Of a DNA stretch of 64,000 nucleotides, positions 10,678 to 19,960 are shown piece by piece. The stretch's first letter is position 1, and each line of letters begins with the position of its first letter. The position numbers and the translations under genes are program-made. A model generated the notes under the pieces. The model was not told the origin of the DNA. It was given only the letters and a program-made list of their open reading frames with translations, and ran no database searches. The stretch comes from Euglena gracilis (Eukaryota > Euglenida > Euglenophyceae > Euglenales): positions 53,120,806 to 53,184,805 of the forward strand of contig CP154956.1 in the NCBI GenBank assembly GCA_039621445.1. The letters run 5' to 3'.

Positions 10678-12156
10678 TTGTGTGCTGTGCTGTTCAAGAA
10701 GAACGTTTGGTGTGGTTTGCCGCGCACAAGCATGCACACAGCGGGGAATCAGGGAGGGGAAAAGCAAGTAGGGAGTCCACGGGCCGAGGTCAGGGAAATT
10801 CCAGGTTTTACCCCGTTCTTAGCAACAGCCCAAAACACTCCGGGGGGTGGACCTGAGCCCACCCACCCCCTGCATTCGGTGTGTCCGGTTCCCCTCGAGG
10901 GGGCCGGGCAGGGTGGGGCGTGTGCCGAGACCACGGGAACTGGAGCCCTCCGGGTTGCGGGGGGGGACAGTCCCCGGGGGGGATCGGGGGAAAACCTGCC
11001 GACGCACCCAGGAGTGGCTGACGGCCACGGAAATATTGAAAATCGATCCTACGCCGGGGACCGGTTCCGCGGACATGGTCGCAGAGGTTTGTCAACTGAT
11101 CATGTTGTTAGTCATGATCAGTTTGAAAATGCAGCGACTTTTCAGAATTCTCAGAAAATTTCCCCCCAGTTTCAGATGGGTGGAAATACTTCTCACACCA
11201 TTTCAGATTTGGCACATTCTTCGACTGAAAACCTGGGTGCACTTATGTTAATTTCCCAGCCGGCTGCTGAGGAATTTACTTTCGGCAGGACACCAGGATT
11301 TTTCAGGAATTCTGGCCCAGATTTTTCTGGGGATGGGGATATTCAATTTTCTGATTTGGTATCTCCCAGTGGCCCCAGAAATCTTGAGTTTACAAACCAG
11401 CCCACCGATATTCAGCAAATTGAGTGGAACCCAGTTACAACTTCAGATTCAACACCAGCATTTTTGCAGATTGCTGGAAACCCTGATTTTTCACCAATGT
11501 GTTTTCCTGGGACAGCGATTGTTAATTTTAACGGGGATCAGACCTTCAGTGGGGTAGCAGCACCCACTGGAGGGCTGGGTTTTGTGGACTCCCACATGCA
11601 CTTTCAGCCCAATGAAAATCTTTCTTTACTCCCTGTCCCTCTGCCCCATCCTCTACATGGTCCCTGTTCAGCGGGTGCAACCATAGGGGAGGTCCAGGGG
11701 GTTTTCCAAGGGGATGAGCTAACGGATAAGGATATGCAAGACCTGATCCAAGCCCAAGTTCCCTTGGATATATTTTTAACAGAGGAGGGTGAGAGATATC
11801 CCCGGGAGGTGGTTAAGGCACGGGTGCAAGAGTGGCAGAAAGGTTTACACCCAGGGGGGGAGCCGTTGGAAGACCCGATGGAGGGCTCCCCCACCAACCC
11901 CCTAATTCGAGGGAGGGGCACACCCCCATCTGATGAGTCAGTGATGGAGGTGAAAAGACCCCACCAAGATCTGGGGGTGGGTGATACTCAGAAAGATGGG
12001 CAAACGGACATTTTTCTGAACAATAATTCCAGCCAGCCCAGCCCCAAATGGATTGTGGGGAGGAGGGCCCGGCTCCCCCATACCCATTTTGGGAGGAAGA
12101 AAATGAACGGTGGGAGTTGTGGGCCCAGGGACTATCAACTCAGCTTAATCAGGTGA
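10678..12156 (+). CDS. Gypsy leader ORF upstream of gag (uncharacterised)
   Basis: An open frame of 492 codons that begins at an ATG inside the 5' LTR, crosses the LTR/PBS junction and overlaps the start of gag by about 109 nt in the -1 relative frame. The first ATG after the LTR in this frame is 11176, giving about 326 residues. The part encoded inside the element is moderately acidic and rich in Ser, Pro, Phe and Asn (for example HDQFENAATFQ, NPDFSPMCFP). From about residue 345 a charged helical-looking stretch reads DELTDKDMQDLIQ. No domain, signal peptide or membrane segment is recognised. It may be an N-terminal Gag extension reached by frameshifting, a separate accessory protein, or non-coding. 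No clear slippery heptamer was found. Confidence 0.4.
   Translation: MCAVLFKKNVWCGLPRTSMHTAGNQGGEKQVGSPRAEVREIPGFTPFLATAQNTPGGGPEPTHPLHSVCPVPLEGAGQGGACAETTGTGALRVAGGDSPRGGSGENLPTHPGVADGHGNIENRSYAGDRFRGHGRRGLSTDHVVSHDQFENAATFQNSQKISPQFQMGGNTSHTISDLAHSSTENLGALMLISQPAAEEFTFGRTPGFFRNSGPDFSGDGDIQFSDLVSPSGPRNLEFTNQPTDIQQIEWNPVTTSDSTPAFLQIAGNPDFSPMCFPGTAIVNFNGDQTFSGVAAPTGGLGFVDSHMHFQPNENLSLLPVPLPHPLHGPCSAGATIGEVQGVFQGDELTDKDMQDLIQAQVPLDIFLTEEGERYPREVVKARVQEWQKGLHPGGEPLEDPMEGSPTNPLIRGRGTPPSDESVMEVKRPHQDLGVGDTQKDGQTDIFLNNNSSQPSPKWIVGRRARLPHTHFGRKKMNGGSCGPRDYQLSLIR
11076..11087 (+). promoter_or_regulatory. Primer-binding site
   Basis: TGGTCGCAGAGG directly follows the CA end of the 5' LTR. A PBS starting with TGG pairs with a tRNA 3' CCA; this one needs a tRNA ending ...CCUCUGCGACCA. 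I cannot name the tRNA from the sequence. Confidence 0.75.
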
Positions 12157-14564
12157 ATGCCAGAGTTTCGAGTATGGAGGAGCAAGTGGTTCTGCGTGAT
12201 GCACAGCCACTCGCTGCCCATATTGAAAAGTCTTTGGATGAGACGAGGGCACAAGTAGTGGAAAACCTGGTTTCGGAGGGCATCAAGTTAACAACTGCAT
12301 TGGAGCAAAAGGCCGAGCAGATTTTGCTTCAATGCAGAAATAAGGTCGATCAACATATGCTGGAATTTTCTGCACAGCAGCAGGACCATATTTCCAATTT
12401 TGTTCAGCGGGCCGTGGCTGAACTCCAAATCCAAATGACCTGTGTCAGGTCAGAAAATAATTTGGTGCAACAGTTTGAAAGGAATTATCAAAAGGAGAAG
12501 CAGAAAAATGAGAATTTGGAGAGAGGACTGCAAGAAATCCAACAAAAGGTGAAAAGCTTTCAACAGGAGCAAATGAAGGAAATCAGATTGCTCCATGAAA
12601 AGCAGAATCAGCAAATCCTGACACTGGGTCAGCAATTTACGGTGCTTACCCAGAGACAGGATGCGTTGATACAACAAATTCATGGCAGGGTCCTGCGTAA
12701 TGAAGTTGTGCAGTCACAGGTCCAGCATAGTTTGATGCAAAGTATTGCTGGGGGGCAGCAATCGGCAGAAAAGGGGATCCATGATTTGGAGGGTGCTGTG
12801 CGAGGTTTTTCGCTGGGACTCCAATCATGCTCATCCCAAACACAAAATCTGCAGGGGGCAGTTCAAAATGTTGAGAAAGGAGTTCAGTCTGCATTGGGGC
12901 AAGTGGCCAACCAGTTTTTATCTTCAGAATTTTCAGCAGCAAGGATAAACGATAAGCTCCTCCAGGTTGAAAGAGACCTAAAGGAGAAATCGTCATCTTC
13001 CACAGTCGCAGTCCCAGCACCGGTGGTAGTGCCTGTGACTGTGAATGTGGAACCAGTGATAGCGATGCAGAAACCGGCTGACCTTGTGCAGCCTGTTCCC
13101 GCACGAGCCACCCCTGAGATTGGTTTTGTTTTGGAACCACTTGAAGAAGGTCCAACCCCATTGTTTTCAGGATCTTTTCCTTCATTACAAAGCGGGAATC
13201 AAGGTCCCACTTATTCCATTCGACCAGTTTCTGCGGGGGGTGGAACAGGGGGTCAGCACCATCCGGTTTTACCCCTGGGGGGTGACCTGGTGGTGTCAGA
13301 AATTGCCAAGTCGATTAGACCTCCCCGATTCGATGATAGGTCTCCTGATTGGCAGAATTTTGAGGCAGATTGGGAAATGTATTGGCAGGCCATTTCCCTG
13401 GGGAGGGACTACGGGGAGGCAATGAAGCTGCAGATTTTCGAGTCCTGTTTGTGTGACAATCTCAAACAGGAAATTAAATTTCTGCAACGTTCAGGTGCAA
13501 AGCCTGGATTCACGCCGGTTTTTGCGCGGATCAAGGCGAGATATGCACCTGAAAATAACTTTGAAGCTAGGAGGGCTTGGTATAACATTTCGTTCAAGAC
13601 CCCTGGAAAGACCACCCGGGCAGATTGGAATGATTTTTGGGTAAGGTTTATGTCAGCCCAGCTCAGCGTGAAGGATACATCTGCCGAGGAAGCAATTCGG
13701 TTGCTCCTCAACAGAGTTCCTGAATTTATATCGAAATGGATTACAGAGGATTCTTGCATTAAAACACAGAAAAATCCCCGTGTCAGGATGTTTGCCCCAC
13801 CTGATTTGTCAGATCAGGTGTTGAGCAACACAATTATCAGTTTGGTTGGCACTCCCCCCAAGGCAGTGAAATCCATGGGAGGGGGAGAGTACATTGTGGC
13901 TTTTGACTCCAGGACTCCCATGGAAAGGTTGATCAATTTTAATGGGAGGCGGATTGCCAATTACCCCAGACCCCTGCAGATCGAAGGAATAGAGTGGAAA
14001 ACCACCCTTGATGAAATTTTCAGGCTTGTGGATGACAAATTGTGGATCCGCGAAAGACAGGATAAGGTCCTGAATTTCAACGACCACAAGCCCCAGTATA
14101 CCAAAACCACACGCTTTTCTCCCAAAGTTCTCACCATCGACCAGGGTGAGACTGAAATGGAGGGGGAGATTCTCAAGGTGGCAGCAAAGCGTGAATCGAA
14201 GCAGCAAGTTGACCCGGTTCAACAGCCAGCCCAGCCAGGCCCACCACAGGTGCAGCCAGTTAAAGCTCCACTTGCGGTGCGGCCCCCCCAGCAAAATTGG
14301 CAACACCCACCCGCAAACCGCCAATCAGGTTGTAACTACTGTGGTGCCCCGTCTCACTTCAAAAGGGAATGCCCAGAATACAATGCACTCTTTTGCTCTG
14401 GGAAGGGGAGCAAGGGAGGCAAGGGCAAAGGCTTTCCAGATTGGGGGAAAGGGAAAGGCAAAGGGAAAGGGCCGAACGCCTCTCCTCACCAGCCAGTGCA
14501 GGGTGAAGGGAAGGGCGAGGGCCCGGCCCAGCCCGCACCTGCTCGGCCTCAGGATGCTGAGTAG
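12048..14564 (+). CDS. gag: Gag polyprotein with coiled coil and CCHC zinc knuckle
   Basis: An 838-residue structural protein that would assemble the virus-like particle and package element RNA. Residues about 30-320 are Gln/Glu/Lys-rich and read as a long coiled coil. About 425-590 resembles the retrotransposon Gag (capsid) family (DWQNFEADWEMYW..., ARIKARYAPEN...). A zinc knuckle CNYCGAPSHFKREC (C-x2-C-x4-H-x4-C) starts at residue 762 and is followed by a GKGKGKG basic tail, together forming the nucleocapsid. ATG 12048 is the first Met in this frame after the overlapping leader ORF. Translation ends at TAG 14562-14564, and the same frame continues open into pol. No internal disruption is visible. 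Confidence 0.88.
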   Translation: MDCGEEGPAPPYPFWEEENERWELWAQGLSTQLNQVNARVSSMEEQVVLRDAQPLAAHIEKSLDETRAQVVENLVSEGIKLTTALEQKAEQILLQCRNKVDQHMLEFSAQQQDHISNFVQRAVAELQIQMTCVRSENNLVQQFERNYQKEKQKNENLERGLQEIQQKVKSFQQEQMKEIRLLHEKQNQQILTLGQQFTVLTQRQDALIQQIHGRVLRNEVVQSQVQHSLMQSIAGGQQSAEKGIHDLEGAVRGFSLGLQSCSSQTQNLQGAVQNVEKGVQSALGQVANQFLSSEFSAARINDKLLQVERDLKEKSSSSTVAVPAPVVVPVTVNVEPVIAMQKPADLVQPVPARATPEIGFVLEPLEEGPTPLFSGSFPSLQSGNQGPTYSIRPVSAGGGTGGQHHPVLPLGGDLVVSEIAKSIRPPRFDDRSPDWQNFEADWEMYWQAISLGRDYGEAMKLQIFESCLCDNLKQEIKFLQRSGAKPGFTPVFARIKARYAPENNFEARRAWYNISFKTPGKTTRADWNDFWVRFMSAQLSVKDTSAEEAIRLLLNRVPEFISKWITEDSCIKTQKNPRVRMFAPPDLSDQVLSNTIISLVGTPPKAVKSMGGGEYIVAFDSRTPMERLINFNGRRIANYPRPLQIEGIEWKTTLDEIFRLVDDKLWIRERQDKVLNFNDHKPQYTKTTRFSPKVLTIDQGETEMEGEILKVAAKRESKQQVDPVQQPAQPGPPQVQPVKAPLAVRPPQQNWQHPPANRQSGCNYCGAPSHFKRECPEYNALFCSGKGSKGGKGKGFPDWGKGKGKGKGPNASPHQPVQGEGKGEGPAQPAPARPQDAE

Positions 14565-14590
14565 GGGGGCCTGGGGTTTGGCGAGGGAGG
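14562..14590 (+). promoter_or_regulatory. Probable gag-pol stop-codon readthrough site
   Basis: Gag ends in TAG followed by GGGGGCCTGGGG. The downstream frame has no stop until 19854, and pol lies in this same frame with no ATG close to its beginning. A UAG followed by G and a G-rich downstream segment resembles the readthrough contexts of gammaretroviral gag-pol. Suppression of this one codon would give the Gag-Pol fusion; no -1 or +1 shift is needed. A sequencing or mutational stop in a formerly single ORF is the alternative. Confidence 0.6.
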
Positions 14591-14624
14591 GGGCAGGACC
14601 TCTGGCTGTCAGGACCCCTCCACA

Positions 14625-17600
14625 GTGAAATGTGCTAACCACCCCAACCCTAAATCGAACCCGAAATCTGCCTTGCACCTCTGCCCGTCGTCACCAACCG
14701 TTGAGTCAATTCCTCCAGTGTATCTGCCTTCCAATTGTGGGAGTGCGGTGGTGGTGCCCCCATTGACAGGGTTCATGGGGAGCCAGCCCAACCACTCCAG
14801 ATTTTCCCAGCTTTCTCCTCGCAATTTAAACGGTCAGCATGGTAAGGGGAAAGGTTTTGTGGGTGGCCCATCTCACCATCAGGACCCCCCACAGGTGCCA
14901 GGAACCACACAGGAGGGTGGTTCCCAGAAAAAATTGAGCATGCTGGATTTGTTTTCTGGAACCAACAGCGTGGGAAATAAATTCCGGGACCAAGGGTACG
15001 AAGTCATTTCCCTGGACATCCAACCCCACGGAAAACCCACGATTTGCAGGGATATTTTGGAGTGGGATTACAGGGAGTTTTCCAGCAATTATTTCGACGT
15101 AATAGCGGCTGGCCCTCCCTGTGAAGACTACTCCAATGCTAAGGTTCAGAGGCCAAGGGATTTTGAAAAAGCTGATGCCCTGGTTCAAAGGACTCTTGAA
15201 ATTATAGAGTACTTTCAGCCACGGTTTTGGTGGATTGAGAACCCCAGGTTTGGGTTTCTGCGATCCAGGGATTTTATGCAGGATTTGAATTTTATCGATG
15301 TAGATTATTGCCAATTTTCTTGTTGGGGTTACCAGAAGCCAACAAGAATTTGGTGTTGTCCACGAATTGCGGCCCTCCCTAATGTTTTGTGCGATAAACA
15401 GACCTGTGAAAACCTGGTGGTAACCCCCTGGGGCACCAGGAGACACCGAGAAAGGCTGGGTGGAAATGAGATGAGTTTTTCACCCAAGCAAAAGGGGAGG
15501 ATGCCTGGTGCATTGGTGGATTACCTGATGAGTGCACCCCCATTACGCAAGGGGCAAAATTATTCGGGGCTGGGTGAAAGGACCTCACCCCCAGTGAAAT
15601 TGCCCACTGAATTTATTCCACATCGGTGCTTGAACCGGGTGTCGAAGTTCAAGCTGAATAAAATTGTGCAAACAGGCGAGGATTTACAATTGCTCATGAG
15701 ACTGTTTGTACGATTACCAAATGGTGAAGGCATGGTTTTGAATGCCCTCATCGATACCGGGGCCCAGGTGAACCTGATTAAGGCAGGTTTGCTTGAGTCC
15801 AGATTTTTGGAATATGCTGATCAGCCAATCAGGTTGGTGACAGCTAACAATCAAGTAATGGATGAGGGAAACAAGAAAGTCACATTGGGGGTGACCTTTC
15901 GACAGAAGTTCAACGGGGAATTTCTGCCGAATCTGGTCTCGTGTGAGACGGAATTTTATGAAGCATCCATGGAGGTGGATGCAATTCTGTCTTTTCCATG
16001 GATGTCACAGAATCACATTGGCGTTTTCCCCCACCATAAAGCCTTGGCCATTGATGAACCGTATTTTGCTCTCCTGTACGGTTGGACAGGAGAGAGGAAG
16101 CAAAAGAGGAAACGGTGTGGAAAGGACCAAGGGAGACGTGTGAGGGTGATCCGTGAGGAGGAACCACAAAGGTCCGGAATCCCAATGCAAGCTCCCATTT
16201 CACAGGGTTTTGACACTGAGTTTGAACAAATCCTGTGGAAAATGAAGCTGCAAGTACCACCAGAAGGTCACAATTGTGACGGTGAAAAGCTCACCCGGGC
16301 TGAGAGGAGGCGTATTGCCAAGGCGTTGCAACATTTGGGCAATTCCAAGGCCATACGCAACATTGTTGAGGCACGTGAGGAGGAAAATGTGGATCCCAGA
16401 ATTCTTGACCTGCGAGAAAAAATACAGAGGGATTATGACGGGGTGGTCTTTGACAAGGAACCGCTCAAGGACCCACCTGTCAGAGGCCCATATGGGAATG
16501 CTTCAATACCCCTCAAGGAAGGTGCCATACCCACCCGAGCCAAACCTTTTCGCTTGCACGGGGAGAAGTTCGAGGCCCATTGCAAAGTGACAAGGGAATG
16601 GCAGGATCGGGGGTACATTGAAAGAATTCCTGAGGGGGTGGTCAGCGAATGGATGTCCAATACTTTTGTTGTTCCAAAAAAGGATGGCGACTGGCGAGGG
16701 GTGGTAGATATGAGAGGTCCGAATTCTCAGACTCGGAGGATCTCATATCCACTACCTGTGATTGAAGATTTGTTGGTGAAACAGGGTGGAAGGCAAATTT
16801 TTTCCATCATGGATTTGAGACAGGCCTTCCACCAGCAACCCTTACACCCAGATAGTCGACCCATCACAGCTTGTTACACTCCACTGGGGGTATTCCAGTG
16901 GAGGGTAAATGTAATGGGTCTGACAAACGCCAGTCAACAGTTCCAACAGATGATGGAGGACGTGTTATCATCGGTGAGGGATGTAGCTGACCCCTTCATC
17001 GATGATATCTTGGTTGGAACTCGGGTGGAGGAGGGGGAGGATCTCCTAGCAGCCCACGACAGGGACCTGAGACGGGTGCTAGAAGTCCTCAAGGATGCCA
17101 AATTGATTTGTGATGTCCGAAAGTGTAAGTTTTTTGTCAAGGGGGTTGCATTCTGTGGCCATGTTCTGGAGAACGGGACCCGTAGACCAGAACCTGGCAA
17201 GCTCAGGGCCATTGAGAAATGGCAAAGGCCACAGACGATCACGGCCCTTAGAGCATTTTTGGGTTTTACGAACTACTACAGTTCGTATGTCAAGGAGTAT
17301 GCACGGGTTGTGTCGCGACTCCAAGACAAGTTGAAAATTCCACGCAGCGAGGGGAAAAAGGGATCCAAGAAACGAATCACGTGGGATAAGGAGGACGAGG
17401 AGGCATTTCAGGAAATCAAATCAAGGCTATGTGGGGAGCTCATCTTGCAAAGGGTGAACCCCGACAAGCCTTTTGTCTTGAGAGCTGACGCAAGCCAATA
17501 TGCAATAGGGGCTACGTTGGAGCAACTCATAGACGAGGATCGGGCACCAACAGTGGAGGATGTCTTGGCGAAAAAGACATCCCCTGTGGCGTTCATGAGC

Positions 17601-19856
17601 AGGAAGCTCACGGACAGCCAACGGAATTGGGTGCCGAGGGAGCAGGAAACATATGCCATAATAGCGGCCCTTCAAAAATGGGAGTCTTGGATTGGCCTCC
17701 AACCCGTCTTGGTGTTGACGGATCACCGGAGCCTGGAATTCTGGGCAAAGGAGGTCCTGGATACCCCAAGCGGACCCCTAGGCCGAAGGGCGCGATGGCA
17801 CCAACTCCTGTCAAAATATGATTTGACAGTGGGTTACGTGCCTGGAAAGGACAACACAATAGCGGATATCCTTTCCAGGTGGGCATATCCTGCGAGTGAA
17901 GCCGTGAAGGATGTGAGTCGCCACGGCACGGCGCAGGACAAGGAAGATGTCATGGCTCTAATTCGTGAGGAGAAAAGGGAGGAGGCAGATTGCATGTGGC
18001 TTAGGCTCCGAGGACCACCCACGCAGCAAAATGCCTGGATTCGAGGTGTTACCACTCGGAGTGGTAAGGAGACGGGGACCCAGGACATAGGATTGGAAAG
18101 TACACAAGAGGATGCCTCGTTTGTGGGGGATGTAGGAGGAACAGAACCCCTGCCAACCCCTGCAACACAAGGATCCGAGGAAATTCAGCCCCAATATGTA
18201 GACCAATATGGGAATGCTCATTGGTCTACCGAGGAGGAGGAGGTGAACGACATTGCTGGACCTGTAGTGGATTCCTCAAGTACGGGCGCCGAGGAGCTTG
18301 CAAACCCTGCAACCTCTTCCCACACGCTCTCTACCACACCAATTCCTAAACCCACACAGGTGGATTTCGGCAAACTCTGGGAGGTGAATTGGGGTTTGGA
18401 ATACGGGAAATGTCCGAGTTTTGGTCCCATTTTTTCTCGAACCCAAACACCAGGGATGTCATGGCCCAAGGGTGTGAGGGTGGAGAATGGTTTCATGTAT
18501 GTGGATGGTCTCCTGTGTGTTCCATGGAGCCTCCAAAACGCAGTGGTCAGGGATTTCCATGCATACCTGGGGCATGCCGGATTCCCACGGCTGTGGGATG
18601 CCATGTCCGCACGGTACAAGTGGGCGGACGAGGCATCAGTAAAAAAGTTCGCTAAAGTGGTGATGGGTGAGTGTGAGACCTGCCAGGCCTGCCAAAGACC
18701 CAGATTCTTGGAAGGCCCTTTGGAACCCACTCCCATCCCACCCCAGGCGATGATTTCAGTTGCCTTGGACATTTTTGACATGCCACCTGTTCAGCATGAA
18801 GGGACCCTCCATAATGCCATTGTCTTGTGCGTAGACAGGCATAGTGGGTGGGTTGTGGCTGTCCCATGTAAGAAACAGGGCCTTACAGGGGGCAGGGTGG
18901 CAAAAATGATGGTTGCTCACCAATGGCGACCTTTTGGAGTCCCGAGTGTAGTAACGACGGACCAGGGGGCGCAGTTTATCAGCAGTTGGTGGCAATCAAT
19001 GTGTGCTTTTCTGGGTATAAGGCACGCTTTCTCTCAGGCGTATTTTCATAACACCAATGGAAGGGCTGAGAGAGCGGGCCAGCAACTCATCGAGAGAATC
19101 CGCAAGATTCAGATCGATGAGCGGCTTACATGGGTGGAAGCTCTCCCACAGGTTCTGGATAGGCTGCATGACACCCCAGGGGAGGGGGGCCTGTCTCCCT
19201 ACCAAATTCTGTTTGGTAGGGAAAGACCTTTGGGAGGGATTCCCAGGGAGCCTCCTTTTGAGTGTGAGGAGGCAAATGCATTCTTCAAGAGGATGAAGGA
19301 AATTGATCAAGTGGTGGCAAAACGGCTTAATAATTTGCACATTCAGCAATCCTCTCAAGTCAATGGGGGGAGGAATGTCTTGAGTGACCTGCAGGTTGGG
19401 GCAAAGGTGTGGTACCTGAGGCCCCCCAATGCAGGTGACAAGCTTGATTCCAAGTGGCTAGGACCGGGAGTGGTAGTCGCAAGGGAGGGGGAGAGCTCAT
19501 ATGTCGTGGAGATAAAGCCGGGGCACCAGCTAAAGGCTCCACGACGATCATTAAAGGTTTACGTGGATGACACTTTCGGAGGTAACCCCCTTCCCTTGTA
19601 TTATCACAAGCGAACGGTCCAGGATCCGGACGCGGAGCCGGACGAGTGGATCACAGAAGAAATATTAAGCCACCGCAGGACGCCCCAGGGCACCTGGGAA
19701 TTCAAAACAAAATGGAAAGGGTCAGATAAGGTGACGTGGGAGCCCACAGGGAACTTTTTCTCCCGGTACAATGCTGACTTAGTAAAGTATTGCCAGGAGA
19801 AACGGCTGGGTTTGGACTTGACCAAACATCTCTCCCCCACTCCGACCACAGAGTGA
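14625..19856 (+). CDS. pol: Pol polyprotein: C5-methyltransferase, protease, RT, RNase H, integrase, chromodomain
   Basis: The frame is open from 14565; residues are numbered from GTG 14625, which is not claimed as the true start. Residues 103-302 are a full cytosine-C5 methyltransferase of the viral/phage type: motif I DLFSGTNSVG (108-117), catalytic PPCEDYS (Cys166), ENP (205-207), CWGYQKPTRIW (233-243) and MPGALVDYL (293-301). A retroviral-type protease has DTGA at 377. RT covers about 655-835 with FIDD (Asp793/794). RNase H follows with Asp955 in RADAS. Integrase has an HHCC finger (HAYLGH..., CETC) and the D-D-35-E triad Asp1382, Asp1446, Glu1482. A C-terminal chromodomain begins near 1673 (EWITEEILSHRR...). 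No frameshift or stop is seen. The product should copy, integrate and possibly methylate element DNA. Confidence 0.93.
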   Translation: MKCANHPNPKSNPKSALHLCPSSPTVESIPPVYLPSNCGSAVVVPPLTGFMGSQPNHSRFSQLSPRNLNGQHGKGKGFVGGPSHHQDPPQVPGTTQEGGSQKKLSMLDLFSGTNSVGNKFRDQGYEVISLDIQPHGKPTICRDILEWDYREFSSNYFDVIAAGPPCEDYSNAKVQRPRDFEKADALVQRTLEIIEYFQPRFWWIENPRFGFLRSRDFMQDLNFIDVDYCQFSCWGYQKPTRIWCCPRIAALPNVLCDKQTCENLVVTPWGTRRHRERLGGNEMSFSPKQKGRMPGALVDYLMSAPPLRKGQNYSGLGERTSPPVKLPTEFIPHRCLNRVSKFKLNKIVQTGEDLQLLMRLFVRLPNGEGMVLNALIDTGAQVNLIKAGLLESRFLEYADQPIRLVTANNQVMDEGNKKVTLGVTFRQKFNGEFLPNLVSCETEFYEASMEVDAILSFPWMSQNHIGVFPHHKALAIDEPYFALLYGWTGERKQKRKRCGKDQGRRVRVIREEEPQRSGIPMQAPISQGFDTEFEQILWKMKLQVPPEGHNCDGEKLTRAERRRIAKALQHLGNSKAIRNIVEAREEENVDPRILDLREKIQRDYDGVVFDKEPLKDPPVRGPYGNASIPLKEGAIPTRAKPFRLHGEKFEAHCKVTREWQDRGYIERIPEGVVSEWMSNTFVVPKKDGDWRGVVDMRGPNSQTRRISYPLPVIEDLLVKQGGRQIFSIMDLRQAFHQQPLHPDSRPITACYTPLGVFQWRVNVMGLTNASQQFQQMMEDVLSSVRDVADPFIDDILVGTRVEEGEDLLAAHDRDLRRVLEVLKDAKLICDVRKCKFFVKGVAFCGHVLENGTRRPEPGKLRAIEKWQRPQTITALRAFLGFTNYYSSYVKEYARVVSRLQDKLKIPRSEGKKGSKKRITWDKEDEEAFQEIKSRLCGELILQRVNPDKPFVLRADASQYAIGATLEQLIDEDRAPTVEDVLAKKTSPVAFMSRKLTDSQRNWVPREQETYAIIAALQKWESWIGLQPVLVLTDHRSLEFWAKEVLDTPSGPLGRRARWHQLLSKYDLTVGYVPGKDNTIADILSRWAYPASEAVKDVSRHGTAQDKEDVMALIREEKREEADCMWLRLRGPPTQQNAWIRGVTTRSGKETGTQDIGLESTQEDASFVGDVGGTEPLPTPATQGSEEIQPQYVDQYGNAHWSTEEEEVNDIAGPVVDSSSTGAEELANPATSSHTLSTTPIPKPTQVDFGKLWEVNWGLEYGKCPSFGPIFSRTQTPGMSWPKGVRVENGFMYVDGLLCVPWSLQNAVVRDFHAYLGHAGFPRLWDAMSARYKWADEASVKKFAKVVMGECETCQACQRPRFLEGPLEPTPIPPQAMISVALDIFDMPPVQHEGTLHNAIVLCVDRHSGWVVAVPCKKQGLTGGRVAKMMVAHQWRPFGVPSVVTTDQGAQFISSWWQSMCAFLGIRHAFSQAYFHNTNGRAERAGQQLIERIRKIQIDERLTWVEALPQVLDRLHDTPGEGGLSPYQILFGRERPLGGIPREPPFECEEANAFFKRMKEIDQVVAKRLNNLHIQQSSQVNGGRNVLSDLQVGAKVWYLRPPNAGDKLDSKWLGPGVVVAREGESSYVVEIKPGHQLKAPRRSLKVYVDDTFGGNPLPLYYHKRTVQDPDAEPDEWITEEILSHRRTPQGTWEFKTKWKGSDKVTWEPTGNFFSRYNADLVKYCQEKRLGLDLTKHLSPTPTTE

Positions 19857-19960
19857 GGTGTGGGGGGGGTTGGATTTCCCCTAGGTGGTGGACCCCCGAA
19901 AGTTTCCTTGGACCCTCGTTCCCTTGTTGTGTTGTCATGTTGTGCCTTCCCTTGTCCCAG

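Larger units (their letters stand above)
7054..11075 (+). repeat. 5' LTR (4,022 bp)
   Basis: Begins TGTTGGCTGTTTGGACAGCC, itself a stem-loop, and ends GGTTCCGCGGACA. It matches 21435-25188 along its length. Differences seen include a segment of about 283 bp at 9548-9830 present only here, a 3-bp indel near 7895, poly-G length changes and a handful of substitutions. LTRs of 4 kb are very long for Gypsy elements. Much of the LTR is low-complexity G-run hairpins. ORFs inside it, such as 7512-7952, are duplicated in the 3' LTR and have no recognisable domain. The segment after about 10560 is conventional sequence and probably holds the transcribed R-U5. Confidence 0.92.

Noticed and set aside
11076-11095. 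Naming the primer tRNA from the PBS
   Set aside because: TGGTCGCAGAGG differs from the common initiator-Met PBS (TGGTATCAGAG) at two central bases; without the host tRNA set any name would be a guess.
12646-13185. Long minus-strand ORF opposite gag, and others opposite pol, ORF1 and the DIRS genes
   Set aside because: Antisense shadows of purine-rich coding sequence with no recognisable motif; sense-strand domains are unambiguous.
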